From positions 518,463 through 582,462 of the forward strand of contig NW_003314266.1 of the NCBI RefSeq assembly GCF_000143415.4: DNA of 64,000 bases. Reading direction: 5' to 3'. Both the position numbers and the translations under genes were made by a program. This stretch comes from Selaginella moellendorffii (lineage: Eukaryota > Streptophyta > Lycopodiopsida > Selaginellales > Selaginellaceae). Shown piece after piece: positions 21,170 to 30,929 of this stretch. The notes under the pieces were generated by a model. It had not been told where the DNA came from and did not search any database. It saw nothing but the letters and a program-made list of their open reading frames with translations. Numbering within the stretch: position 1 is the first letter of the stretch; each line of letters opens with the position of its first letter.

Positions 21170-21890
21170 GGATGGTATATCGTAGCAAAGCAAAGGAAGA
21201 AATAAAACCTTGGGCAGTCTTTCGTTCCCTAAGATTCCTGGTGAGTTTCATAGGGCCGTGCGATCTCAGTCACGAAGTTCCAGTATTGGATATATCCATC
21301 TTGGAGACCATCGATTCAAGAAAGAGCTTTCCAAGCCCTCGGGGAAAGCTGGGGATTCTTCCTGTTGCTAGGACATGGAATTCGGATGAGGTCGGTTTTG
21401 CGACCAGCTTCGAGGCGTCCAAGAGGCAGCCAGGGGCAGCCTCGCAGGTCCACACCTCACCTTGCGATCCAAGCAAGCTTCCGGCAAATCTGGCGCGCGA
21501 CAGAGACGTCTCCACGAGTTATGGAGCGGAGGTCACCGCTCTGTCCAGGCGGCTGCTGGAGCTCTTCTCGGAATCGCTGGGACTTGGAGCGAGTGAGCTA
21601 GTTCACATGAGGCTGAATCACTGTCCTCCCTGCCCGGAACCATAGGAATGAAGCCTCACTCGGACATAAACGCCTTCGCGATCTTGGGAGGGCCTCCAAT
21701 TTCTCTCTTTTGTTTGGATTCTATTGATTGAGTTTTCTTCTCGATCGATCACGCGTTAGATCTCTCCAATGGCGAGGAGTGGTCAATCCCGAAAGAGATC
21801 GAGTTTCCATCGTTTGCTTCTATAGTCCCGGTCTGGGTGCTCGCATTGGGCCCGTAGCTTGATGCCCTTTGTACGGAGAACATACCAAAA
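21170..21890 (+). pseudogene. 2-oxoglutarate dioxygenase pseudogene, unit A
   Basis: This is a shortened, frameshifted relative of the intact dioxygenase 1 kb downstream. Recognisable pieces include HEVPVLDIS, a shifted version of the FFQLLGHGIP region, STSYGAEVTALSRRLLELFSE, MRLNHCPPCPEP and a later trace of SIACFYSPG. The region carrying the first iron-binding His-x-Asp is damaged and the frame shifts repeatedly. A matching pseudogene lies in unit B, so it was dead or dying before the duplication. Confidence 0.8.
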
Positions 21891-22188
21891 GCCTTCAAGC
21901 GGGAATTTGGTTTAATAAAGAAGAAATGATAATATTTTTGTTTGCTTGTTTATTATTTGAATAGATAAAGAAGCTGATGGCAAGCTTTTCAACTCTAAAG
22001 TCAACAAATCTGTCTTTCTAGCGCATTTATCTGTTTGCGCATAGGATTTTTGGAAATTAAAACATTGCCTACTATTAGATGCGTGTCAAATCTAAGGAGT
22101 GACCAATACATGTCTTGGTCATTTGATCGCGAGGCATTCTCCTTAAGTTCGCGTTCTTTTAGATCGTAGCAAAGGGGAAAAAAGAATC

Positions 22189-23255
22189 ATGGGCAGTCTT
22201 TCGTTCTTCAAGATTCCTGGTGAGTTTCACAGGGCTCCGGATCCACACCCATGGAAAGATCTCGATCACGAAGTTCCAGTGGTGGACATATCCAGCTTGG
22301 AGGATACCGACTCAAGGGAGGGAGCACTCCAAGCTCTCCGGGACGCCTGTGAGAGCTGGGGATTCTTCCAGTTGCTAGGACATGGAATTCCCCGCGAGCT
22401 CAGCGACAAGATGATGGAGGTGGCCTACAAGTTCTTCGATCTTCCCGCCCAAGACAAGCTCGTCTACTGCTCGGACAATGTCTTGGACGATGTCGGTTTT
22501 GCGACCAACTTCGAGGTGTCCAAGAGTCGGCGGCCAAGCGCAACCTGGCAGGAGTTTTTCTTCCAGATGTGCTCCCCACCTTGCGATCCAAGCAAGCTTC
22601 CAGAAAATCCCGCGCGCTACCTAAACGTCTCCACGAGTTATGGAGCGGAGGTCACCGCTCTGGCCAGGCGGCTGCTGGAGCTCTTCTCGGAATCTCTGGG
22701 GCTTGAAGCGAGCGAGCTCGCCGGGAGATTCGAAGGCGAGCTCATGTCCATGAGGCTGAATCACTATCCTCCCTGCCCGGAGCCACAGCTCACCATTGGA
22801 ATCCAGCCTCACTCGGACATAAACGCCTTCACGATCTTGCAGCAGGACGTAGAGGGCCTTCAAGTCCTTCACGATGGAGCGTGGGTGACTCTCAAGCCTT
22901 TGCCCGGAGCTCTCGTGGTCAACGTTGGAGACCAGCTCCAGGTATGCTCTTTCTTTCTTAGATTCTCTACATTGAGTGAGTTTCTTCTCGATTGATCGCA
23001 TGCTAGATTCTCTCCAACGATAAGTTCAAGAGCGTGGAGCATCGAGGAGTGGTCAATGGCGAAAGAGCTCGAGTCTCCATCGCCTGCTTCTATAGCCCCG
23101 GTCTGGGTGCTCGCATTGGGCCCATCCCGGGGCTTGTCAACGAGGAATGCCCCGCGAAATACAAAGAAAGTTTGTATGGAGAATATGCCAAAGCCTCTCT
23201 TAGCATGGAGCTCAATAGGAAGAGCGCTCTGTCCACTCTCAAAGTTGACGTATGA
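22189..23255 (+). CDS. 2-oxoglutarate/Fe(II)-dependent dioxygenase (DOXC class), copy A
   Basis: Two exons (22189-22941 and 23007-23255, intron 65 bp) splice in phase to 333 aa, typical of plant specialised-metabolism 2OG dioxygenases. The N-terminal non-haem dioxygenase domain has VPVVDISSLE and WGFFQLLGHGIP. The catalytic fold has the iron ligands His208 and Asp210 (IQPHSDIN) and His263 (VEHRGVV), plus the 2OG-binding RVS at Arg273-Ser275. PLPGALVVNVGDQLQ and ARVSIACFYSPG match the ACC-oxidase/flavonoid-oxygenase-like subgroup. The substrate cannot be assigned. It sits upstream of an AUX/LAX-like carrier and an O-methyltransferase; the whole group recurs in unit B. Confidence 0.92.
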
Positions 23256-23482
23256 AAAGGTAATTTTGTTTTCGAACAAAAAGAGAATCTTAAGCTTTAG
23301 AAAAAGCAAATCCAAAGGTTTAATAAGACCATCATTCTCAATACATAACACTTCTGTAATGTTTGAGATAAATGGTGCCTCAGGGGAGATCATAGTAGTC
23401 GCCTGTACCACACAAGCACCAGCTTGCAAGAACTTTCATCATGTTTTGTCACAAAAAGAGATTATTTTGAGAGGTTTACTCC

Positions 23483-23758
23483 ATGCTTGTTCTTGCCTCT
23501 GTGGTGCTTGCTATGATCCAATGCCAGGCCGCCGCACCACAACGCAACCATGTAACGCTCAACACCACTCCGTTTCTTGGCACTGCCTCCACGTTCTTCT
23601 GCCCGTGCCACCGCTTCTACTGTTACAGCTCTTCGTTATTTCATCTCCCTGGAACAATGCCGCTTGCTCTTGCCACACTTCACTGGGATTGCAGGACCAA
23701 AAGCCCGAGCTGCCAAGCACTCTTTTCAACCTCTGGAATAAACACTGGTGATCAGTAG
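23483..23758 (+). CDS. Candidate small secreted peptide, copy A
   Basis: An open frame of 91 codons starts MLVLASVVLA, a plausible signal peptide, followed by six cysteines. The paralogue at 38110 has the same leader but the frames diverge downstream through several indels, so at least one copy is probably broken. No family was recognised. It may also be non-coding 3' flank of the dioxygenase. Confidence 0.3.
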   Translation: MLVLASVVLAMIQCQAAAPQRNHVTLNTTPFLGTASTFFCPCHRFYCYSSSLFHLPGTMPLALATLHWDCRTKSPSCQALFSTSGINTGDQ

Positions 23759-23887
23759 TAGCAAGGTGCCTTGTTTCAGAGCGCAGAGATCTGGAAACGT
23801 AGTACTTTCCATTAGTTTGAGCATGCGGGAGTTCTCTAACCAAGAAACGTGTTTATGCTTACTTGCGAAGGCACAGAGGAGCACAGA

Positions 23888-25680
23888 CTACGAGCCTCTT
23901 CTGGGGCAGCGATAGCACTTTGCGAACAGTCCAAACTCGTGAGCTTGGTTCCTTAGCACGCTGATGCTCGCCCACGTTGCAAAGCCACCGGCCATGATTG
24001 CCATCCAAAGGATGGCTCCCAAGTTCATGCAGTGGAGGCTTAACCAGCTCATGCCAAACGGAGGCTGCTCGATTGCATTCTAAACAGCAGTGAGGTTAGA
24101 TTAGTCTTGAGAACCGTGGCAGAGGTTTCATGCAGTACCTTTTGAGATTTGGAAGTCCAATAGACGAGCACGGACGCAGCACAGGGAATGACGTATAGCC
24201 AGGTCATAAAAATGGACCCAGCCGCCGAGCTCAAAGTTCCATAAAACGGGAACATAATAGCCACCAACAAGGATGCCATAAAGACTGGAGTTCTGACCAA
24301 CGTTTTCTTCCAGTAGCTTGGAGACTGATGAACTTTAAACCACTTCTCTACAATAATATATAGAGGCTGTGACAAAATCCCATACTGGATGAGCTGCTCA
24401 GCACGGCCGTCAATAGTATAGATAGAGAACCGCGTGTTTTGGGTTGAATACCTGGTGTAGGAGCATAAGAACCACTGCCGCATCACGAAATTTTGTGCGT
24501 GGGAGCATAGAGAAGACATTGTACTGCACGTTGTCTCCGAAAGCCCAGTAGACGCTTATAATCGAAAACAGCACCACAGGTGTCATGAACAAGTCCGAAT
24601 AGAGAGAAGTCAGCTTATATTTTGAAGGTTGCCACATCGCATCCATTAGCTCCCTGCAAAGTAAAGATTCAAAGTCGAGTCTAGAACTTGAGTAAAAGCT
24701 TACACTGGGATCGCATGAGCTCCAAATATGATAGTGCTAGCAAACCCGTTAAAGTAGCTCCTGATGCTGTGAGGTGCTGTGTGCCTCAGGTCGTCATCCT
24801 GCACGAAGCTTGGCTCAGAACCGCTCGAAACACACAATATATACCTGGTGAATTGCCAAAGAAGCAAATGCCATATACAAAGCAGTGTAAACGATCATCA
24901 CAAGACCGGCGAAAGACCACATTCTATAGTTCCGAAGGGAGGGAATGAAGACAGTGGTTGCAAAGCATGAACCGAGGACTAAAGTCCAAGTTCTTCGTTC
25001 TAACTTGTCATTGATGTAGTATACGATGCTGCAAACATTCGAATTTGAATGATTTGGAACACCGAATTCATCACTTACTTTCCAACAGCAACCATTTGAA
25101 TAGCTGCAAAGCTGAACATGATTCCAAAGTTAAATATCAGTGTGATTGTTTCCCAGCGGCGTCCTAAAAGACCGCCAAGAACCTCGTGCATCTGCTAGAC
25201 GTAAAGACGTAAAAAACACCAGTTTCTTCGTGAAAAGCCACTCACTCCACCTGTATAGTGTGGCGCTTGAAAGAGTGGGGGTCGTCTTTCAGCCTATTAT
25301 GACGATACTGCAGGTACAAGGTGTTCATCATCCAAGCGCTCCAGCAGCCTACAGTAGACTGAATCAAGATAGCAAGTATGCCAGAAACAAATCCCATTTG
25401 CGACATTGCAAAAGGTAGCGATACTAGCAGTTGCGATATCTGTTAACAGATACCAGAAATTCCAGTGGAAGTAAGAAAAACAAAACCATACCTTGGTTGT
25501 CGACATGTTCAGCCAGGCATCAAAGGTAGAACCCCCATCGCAAAAGACCGTCGAAAAGAAACGCGAAATCGTGGGAGTAGAACCGAAGGAGATGTAAATG
25601 CCAGACGCACTAGCGTCAGACGAAACATGAAGATGATTTGCTTCTCCAGTCTCTGCATCGGCATCATCGTAGGAGGACAT
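23888..25680 (-). CDS. AUX1/LAX-like amino acid/auxin permease, copy A
   Basis: The family imports auxin or amino acids with protons across the plasma membrane. Exons spell the AUX1/LAX signature blocks in order: VLGGLLGRRWETI, YYINDKLERRTWTLVLG, ATTVFIPSLRNYRMWSF, ELMDAMWQPSKYKL, VYWAFGDNVQYN, MLPRTKFRDAAVVLMLLHQ, PLYIIVEKW, NAIEQPPFGMSW and the terminal FGLFAKCYRCP. The N-terminus (from Met at 25680) is divergent from flowering-plant AUX1. One intron is only 46 bp (24799-24844) and explains a 5-base length difference from copy B that would otherwise look like a frameshift. I found no stop in any exon. It diverges from the O-methyltransferase with about 410 bp between starts. Auxin as substrate is unproven; divergence from classical LAX proteins is noticeable. 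Confidence 0.82.
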
Positions 25681-25900
25681 CCTTAGATCTTGCGGCAGGG
25701 AAATCTAAAGTTTTTGTGCATACCATATTCTAAAGTCAAAAATTGTTGTCAATGTTTGATGGCGTCTGACGTTATAAGTATGTTCTAGCGATGATTTCTT
25801 CCGCCATCCAAGCAGCTTCTCATAAAGCTGCGCCACTAAGGTATGACGGAATGAGATCATCAGCACCTGGGCGTTATTTACAAAACATATTAAAACAATT

Positions 25901-25953
25901 ACGTCGTACTACGTATTTACGTCCGGTCAAGCTGCTTCCAGAACACGTAACGT
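25901..25953. promoter_or_regulatory. ACGT-core cluster in carrier/methyltransferase divergent promoter, unit A
   Basis: Five ACGT cores fall within 53 bp (25901, 25911, 25919, 25945, 25950), with GGTCAA (W-box-like) words at 25925 and 25961. The cluster lies between the divergent starts at 25680 and 26094 and is retained in unit B. ACGT sites are bound by bZIP factors; co-regulation of the two genes is inferred. Confidence 0.5.
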
Positions 25954-26093
25954 TCAAGTCGGTCAAGTCGAGGAACTTTACCAATTGAATCTGTGCCAAG
26001 GTCCTACAGTGAAAGCAATATCAGTCAATCTCCTCAATCGTCACTCCGGCACTCACCTAAAGAAGCCGAGGAGCCCTGAGCGCACCGAGCAGC

Positions 26094-27258
26094 ATGGAAG
26101 ACGAAAGTTGGATGAAGCTCATATTGATCAACCAGGGACACTTCATCTCCTCGTCCCTCAAGGCCTTGGTGAAGCTCAAGGTACCTGACATCCTCAACAA
26201 AGCCGCACCCTCCTTGCTCTCCCCAGTAGAGATCTGCGACCAGCTGCCGCTGCGCAGCAAAGCCACTCTAGATTCTTCCGCATCTCAGCTGGGTCGACTT
26301 ATGCGTGCTCTGGCCATGTTTGGTGTCTTCCAAGAGTGCCCCTCGTCAGAGGGAGAACAGAGGTATGGCCTCAACGCCGTCTCCAAGCACCTAGTCACAG
26401 AAGGCAATAGCGAGTCAATGGTACCATCGATGATGTTTTTCCCGAAGCAGTATAATGTATGGGACTTGTTACCTGACGCTATACTCGAAGGTGTACAGCC
26501 AGGCTCCAAAGCTCATGGTGGAAAGTCGGTGTTCGAGCTGGACCCAGCCATCGTCAAGGTGTTCAACACCGTCATGTCAGCTTACACGAGACGTACCATG
26601 CGGCTCGCTCTGCAAGTTTACGACGGCTTCCAGCATGCGGAGGTGATTGTGGATGTCGGTGGCAGCTTGGGAGCGTCTCTAGAAATCATCCTTGCCAAGT
26701 ACCCGAACGTCAAAGGGATTAACTTCGATCTCCCAGCGGTCGTGGAACACGCTGCAAAAGTACAAGGTTCGTCACAAATTTGTATGTGTCTTGGAATGCA
26801 CTTACTATCTAATCTTCAGGTATGGAAAACGTCGGAGGAGACATGTTCGTCTCCGTTCCTCAAGGAGACCTCATGTTGCTGAAGGTAAAAAGATGTCTAC
26901 GGCCAAGATGGAAAATCTAAGAGCTAGACTTTGGCATTTACTTTTGCAGTGGGTTCTACACGACTGGAATGACGAAAAAGCTATCAAGATCCTTGAAAAC
27001 TGCCGCCAATCACTTGCAGAGGGGGGCAAGGTGGTGGTAATTGATGCACTTCTGCCGGAGGTGGCTGAAAAAAGCGAGGAATACAGCCTGGCTGACAAGA
27101 ATGCAGTTTTGTATGATCTAGCTATGCTAACAACAGGAGAAGCAGCAAAGGAGAGAACTTACAAGGAGTTGGAGCAAGTTGCGATGGCTGCCGGCTTCTC
27201 CAGCTTATCAGTCAGAGCTAGAGTCGACTCTGCCTCCATTATCGAGATCTATCCTTAA
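26094..27258 (+). CDS. Class II (COMT-like) SAM-dependent O-methyltransferase, copy A
   Basis: Three exons (26094 to about 26766, about 26820-26885, about 26950-27258) with short introns join in phase. The N-terminal dimerisation domain reads WMKLILINQGHFISSSLKAL and VPDILNK. The Rossmann fold has the SAM-loop VDVGGSLGASLE, NFDLPAVVEHA, GGDMFVSVPQGDLMLLK, the catalytic-base motif WVLHDWNDEKAIKIL, and GGKVVVIDALLPE. Ser replaces one of the usual loop glycines. Length is about 350 aa, normal for plant small-molecule OMTs acting on phenolics. The substrate is unknown. It is near-identical to the copy in unit B. Confidence 0.9.
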
Positions 27259-27301
27259 AAATTCCAGACAATCAGTGCAATCGAGATATTTGTGAAACGC
27301 A

Positions 27302-28660
27302 TTACCTGCTTGATGCTGTTGCTGGTTGCTGTTCGCGAGAAATCACGTCGTCCTCTGTATCGTCACTGGTTCCATCACTAAAGTCGTTACTGTCGCTCAC
27401 TTCTGCCGGATGATCACTTTCATAAGTTGTGTCCTCCAGTTCTTCATCGTTAACGGCCTTGGAAAGATCCGGCTCAGCCTCAGGCGAGGAATCTGGAGTA
27501 CAAAGACTGCTCCGGCTTCTTCTTCGCGGATCTGTTAGAGGTAGCAAGCTCCGCTTAAGTGGTCTCTTCTTCCTCGAAACAAGCGCCAGTTCCACGTACT
27601 TCCGACGCAAATCAATGTACGGGGACATCTCAATCTTGTAGTCCCAGTGGTAAGCTTCCCTCAAGAACACGAAGTAATAGTTGTTGAGCCGTTCCATGGC
27701 GAAGAACAGCGACTCCCTCCGTAAAAACTTGGCCAAGTCCTCTGGAAGCTGGAGCTCGTCTTTGAGAATCGCTAGATCTCTCACATTCGCTCGCTTCAGC
27801 AACGTCAAGCTTAGAAACTCGTGACAAACCGCGAGAGACCGCTTCCGCGCCTCTGGCGAGCCATCAGGATCGTCAACTTTACCACCACGCTCGTATGGAG
27901 AATCAAACCGGCGCTTCTGGAAGGACAAGAGCTTCAGGTATCTGTCCCTTTCCATCTCGCAGTTGTTCTCGAAAGCTACTCGAAAGCTGTGAACATTTCC
28001 CTCGCAAAACTTGTCCTTGCGGCTCGGGTCTATATGTTTTACCCCCCGGAGCTCTCGAGCCGTGACCGCTAGCGCTGGATCCCAAGCCCCCAGCTCCAGC
28101 ATCGCGTCGTCCTTTTGGTTCCTGGTGATCGTGAAAAAATCCGGGAACCTGACCAGGGTGGTGGTCTCGAAATCCTCGGAGAAGCCAAAGCACGGCTTGA
28201 GAATGCTAAGCTTCTTCACTGGAATCCTCCCTTCCTTGGCCATCATCAAGAGCTTCCTCAAGACCTGGACAGCATACGGCTCGTGCTGCTTTAGAACTTC
28301 CTCCTCCCTCTTCATGAGGTGCTTCATCGTCTCGGTCAGCTCCACAATCTTACGGGACTCCTTGTCACACATCTCAAACATGAGCCGGAATTTCCTCAGA
28401 AAGAAGTCGGAGTCCCTGTTGCGAAATCCCAGCTTCTTGGCGATCTTTTGAAACCGCGCCTTTGAGACGAGCTCCTTGGCAGCCACGGCCCCGGCCACAC
28501 GATGGATGAGCCGCATTTCCTTCTCGCGCACGGCGAGCTTGGCGTAGGTCATCGCGTCCTGGCCGCCGCTGAATCCGCCCATAGATCGCTTGCTCGAGAC
28601 CATACATCCTGTAAGAATGCGAATCCCTGTGGCGGATCCCAGTACCTGGCGTTGCCGCAT
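27302..28660 (-). CDS. PORR-domain organellar RNA-binding protein, intact copy
   Basis: A single 452-codon frame shows the plant organelle RNA recognition (PORR) domain: RFQKIAKKLGFRNRDSDFFLRKFRLMFEM, LSILKPCFGFSEDFETTTLVRFPDFF and YYFVFLREAYHWDYKIEMSPY are the family blocks (each cited in part). PORR proteins bind group II introns and aid splicing in mitochondria or chloroplasts. The basic N-terminus is a plausible targeting peptide; the C-terminus is acidic and Ser/Asp-rich. It is convergent with the O-methyltransferase, with 43 bp between stop codons. The unit B copy has two frameshifts, so this is the working member. Confidence 0.88.
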   Translation of the reverse strand: MRQRQVLGSATGIRILTGCMVSSKRSMGGFSGGQDAMTYAKLAVREKEMRLIHRVAGAVAAKELVSKARFQKIAKKLGFRNRDSDFFLRKFRLMFEMCDKESRKIVELTETMKHLMKREEEVLKQHEPYAVQVLRKLLMMAKEGRIPVKKLSILKPCFGFSEDFETTTLVRFPDFFTITRNQKDDAMLELGAWDPALAVTARELRGVKHIDPSRKDKFCEGNVHSFRVAFENNCEMERDRYLKLLSFQKRRFDSPYERGGKVDDPDGSPEARKRSLAVCHEFLSLTLLKRANVRDLAILKDELQLPEDLAKFLRRESLFFAMERLNNYYFVFLREAYHWDYKIEMSPYIDLRRKYVELALVSRKKRPLKRSLLPLTDPRRRSRSSLCTPDSSPEAEPDLSKAVNDEELEDTTYESDHPAEVSDSNDFSDGTSDDTEDDVISREQQPATASSR

Positions 28661-28757
28661 CGCGCTTGTAAAGCCCTAAACCTTTCTTCCCGGAAGAACC
28701 CTAAAAAGAATAGCTTTTTAACAGTGAATCATCTAATCTAACATAGATAAGACAATA

Positions 28758-29152
28758 TTATTGTCCTCGTATATCTAAGGTGGTCCTCGAGCAATTTGCA
28801 CACTGCTTGCAGAGGTCGCACTTATCCTTGCCCAGGTCCTCTCGCAAACTGCGCATGTCCTCACCCAGTTCCTGGTGCAGTTTGTGCAGCTCCTCACTCA
28901 GTTTTTTGTGCAGGTCCTCGAGCAAATCCTCGCCCAATTTGCGCAGGGCCTCCAGCAACATCTCGCCCAAGTCCACAGTCTCGCTACAAATCAAAAGTCA
29001 ACCAAAGATGAGGAACAAACAAACTTACGTGATGGGTGGATTTCATTCACACCCTTTAACTTGCAGCCGTCTTCGAACACTCTGCAGTGCTGTGTCATGG
29101 GACACCAAGATGTTAACAGTAGTAGTGCTATCATTAAAAGTATTTGATTCAT
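28758..29152 (-). pseudogene. Small secreted acidic-helix protein, copy A (frameshifted)
   Basis: Exon 1 begins MNQILLMIALLLLTSW (signal peptide) with three cysteines and meets a gtaagt donor near 29026. Exon 2 (28758 to about 28983) is a Leu/Glu/Lys heptad-like stretch ending CDLCKQCANCS. One G is missing here relative to unit B (gatgggtgg versus gatggggtgg), so the two exons no longer share a frame. The intact form is annotated in unit B. Confidence 0.5.
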
Positions 29153-29159
29153 GTTAGTC

Positions 29160-29520
29160 GAACAGCCATGAGCTCCTGCTGGGCAAAAGCCTGGAGGATC
29201 GAATTCCACGAGAAAATGTCCCTGTGTGGCATCCCGGGGAAGAAGAAGGCCGCGTAGGCCTCGAATTGCGTTGCCTCGGAGAATGCCTGTAAAAGGTCTG
29301 GATTCGCGGTGTAGACGGCCTCCGCATCCCTCCATTTGCCATACATGTAACGATCATGTTGGAGAGGTGTCGATTCGGCCAGTAGCTGGTCTCCAGGATC
29401 CGCGCGTGGATCCTCCTGGCGTGAGCCAAATCCCTGGCAGACCCTGTTCATACAGGGCCGCGGGATGTCGTCCACGTGAACAGTCAGATGGATTCCAAAG
29501 ATTCGCATCTTTCTTTGCAT
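29160..29520 (-). pseudogene. PPR-protein fragment
   Basis: The minus strand reads AHARRIHARILETSYWPN in one frame and PHRDIFSWNSILQAFAQ in another, both typical of PLS-type pentatricopeptide repeats, with a frameshift between them. It is a truncated relic with no start or continuing repeat array. Confidence 0.65.
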
Positions 29521-29527
29521 TGCAAAT

Positions 29528-29800
29528 CTAATGAGACGGGAACTCCTTCACTGTCTTGGTGTTGAGCACTGCAATCCGATAAATCCCTGTCTCAGGATCT
29601 ACATTCATCGTCTCAATGCTAGAGCATCTTCCAAACTGTTTGTGAGCAGATTGGCCACAGTGAGCGAGAGGCAGAGAAGTGGGCTCGAACGGGCGGCCGG
29701 AGAAAGGATGCACTACTTCCTGAGGCAATCTAGAAACGAGCGAAAGAAATGCAGTACCAGGAGCGGCACCACCACGCGCATCCACATAGGCTGTGGACAT
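29528..29800 (-). CDS. Small hypothetical open frame
   Basis: A 91-codon frame begins MSTAYVDARGGAAPG and ends NTKTVKEFPSH. Codon use looks coding but no family was recognised, and there is no paralogue in the window to test constraint. Confidence 0.3.
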   Translation of the reverse strand: MSTAYVDARGGAAPGTAFLSLVSRLPQEVVHPFSGRPFEPTSLPLAHCGQSAHKQFGRCSSIETMNVDPETGIYRIAVLNTKTVKEFPSH

Positions 29801-30485
29801 CGAGTCGCAGGAATATGCCCATGAACAATTCTTCCTCATCGACCCGATCGAAGGCCCATCGCCATACTACCTCGCGATAGGGAGAAAGAGAAAATATGTG
29901 GAAACTTTTGGGGGACAAATCCCAGAGCGCCTACGAAGGAGTGTGTCTGTGTGGATGTTTGTGAGTTGGGCCCGTTTCCGCACTATTCTACGTTGACGCT
30001 GCCGACAGGTGACACATGTAACTTCATGAACACCTGGGAAACTAGCGAAAACATCTGTGTGTTTATACATGCGCTGATGGCAGCGCTCATCATTCTAAGT
30101 TTTGATTTGATCATAGAATGTTATTTGTTGTGATATTTAGCTGTCCAGAATCAGACCTGCGAGCTTGCGGCTCCTATATGGAGCTGCATCCCTCTTTTGT
30201 TCATCTTAAGTTACTAAGTTTGTAGGCTCGACCTGGTTGGGAGTCTCACTTACTGAGAAAAGAAACTGTAAACTAAGAGTGCAAGATTTCCCAGCGCTTA
30301 CTTGATTGCTCATCTTTCCACTTTGGTTTGCAACAAATTGTTGCTGTTTATTTTTTCCACTTTTCTTGCCTGATTTCTAGAACTTCGGATAGCAAAGAAA
30401 TGACCGAAGAATCATTTGCTTCCAATCTCAGACATACCGTCGTATATATATCTTTCTAGTTGTTTTGAGAAGATTAAAAGTGCGC

Positions 30486-30872
30486 TTAGCAACCAGTGAC
30501 ATAATCCGCCTTGAACTGGCAGCCGTCATTGTAAGTCTTGATACCACACTTGCCGCAGTTACGAGCACGGAGTTCGTCAAAGGCAGTGATCATCTCAGAG
30601 CCATTGAGGTCGCAGTTGGAGCCAGAGACAAAGAGGCCACAGTGGCCAGAGCAGACGCCGCTGGAGCCTTTGTTGCCGCCGGTGAAGTAGCGGTTGCTAG
30701 GCTGAATCTGGCGGCGAGCAGCATCACAGTCGCTCTGTGCGAGATCCTTGCACAGTGTAGAGCCAGCGCACGAGAAGGAGTCCTGAGCATGAGAGCCTTG
30801 CAACAACATGATGATCATGAGATTCACAACAAGTAAGACATTGAGAGCTAGCGCCATGCTCGTCGACTTCAT
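30486..30872 (-). CDS. Secreted KP4-like cysteine-rich protein
   Basis: A single exon encodes a signal peptide (hydrophobic core VLLVVNLMIIMLL, cleavage near SHAQ) and a mature domain of about 97 residues with ten cysteines. The pattern near the mature N-terminus (SCAGSTLC), the central CGLFVSGSNC, and the late CGKCG followed by a C-terminal YVTGC resembles the KP4 killer-toxin-like fold, which also has ten cysteines; related genes are known in fungi, mosses and lycophytes. In plants the role is unclear, possibly antifungal or developmental. An upstream in-frame Met at 30929 exists, but Met at 30872 directly precedes the signal peptide. It lies only in the unit A-specific block. Family call is by cysteine pattern and is moderately confident. 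Confidence 0.6.
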   Translation of the reverse strand: MKSTSMALALNVLLVVNLMIIMLLQGSHAQDSFSCAGSTLCKDLAQSDCDAARRQIQPSNRYFTGGNKGSSGVCSGHCGLFVSGSNCDLNGSEMITAFDELRARNCGKCGIKTYNDGCQFKADYVTGC

Positions 30873-30929
30873 GGTTACTAAGTTACTGATAGATCTCGAG
30901 CCCATTATTTGTATGGTGTGGGCTGGCAT

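Noticed and set aside
24799-24844. Apparent 5-base frameshift in AUX/LAX-like copy A
   Set aside because: The extra bases fall inside a short gt...ag intron; exons on both sides join in phase in both copies.
28780-29157. Plus-strand 125-codon frame opposite the acidic-helix protein
   Set aside because: The minus strand has a signal peptide and consistent splice sites in both units; the plus frame is Ser/Leu-rich noise from the complementary heptads.
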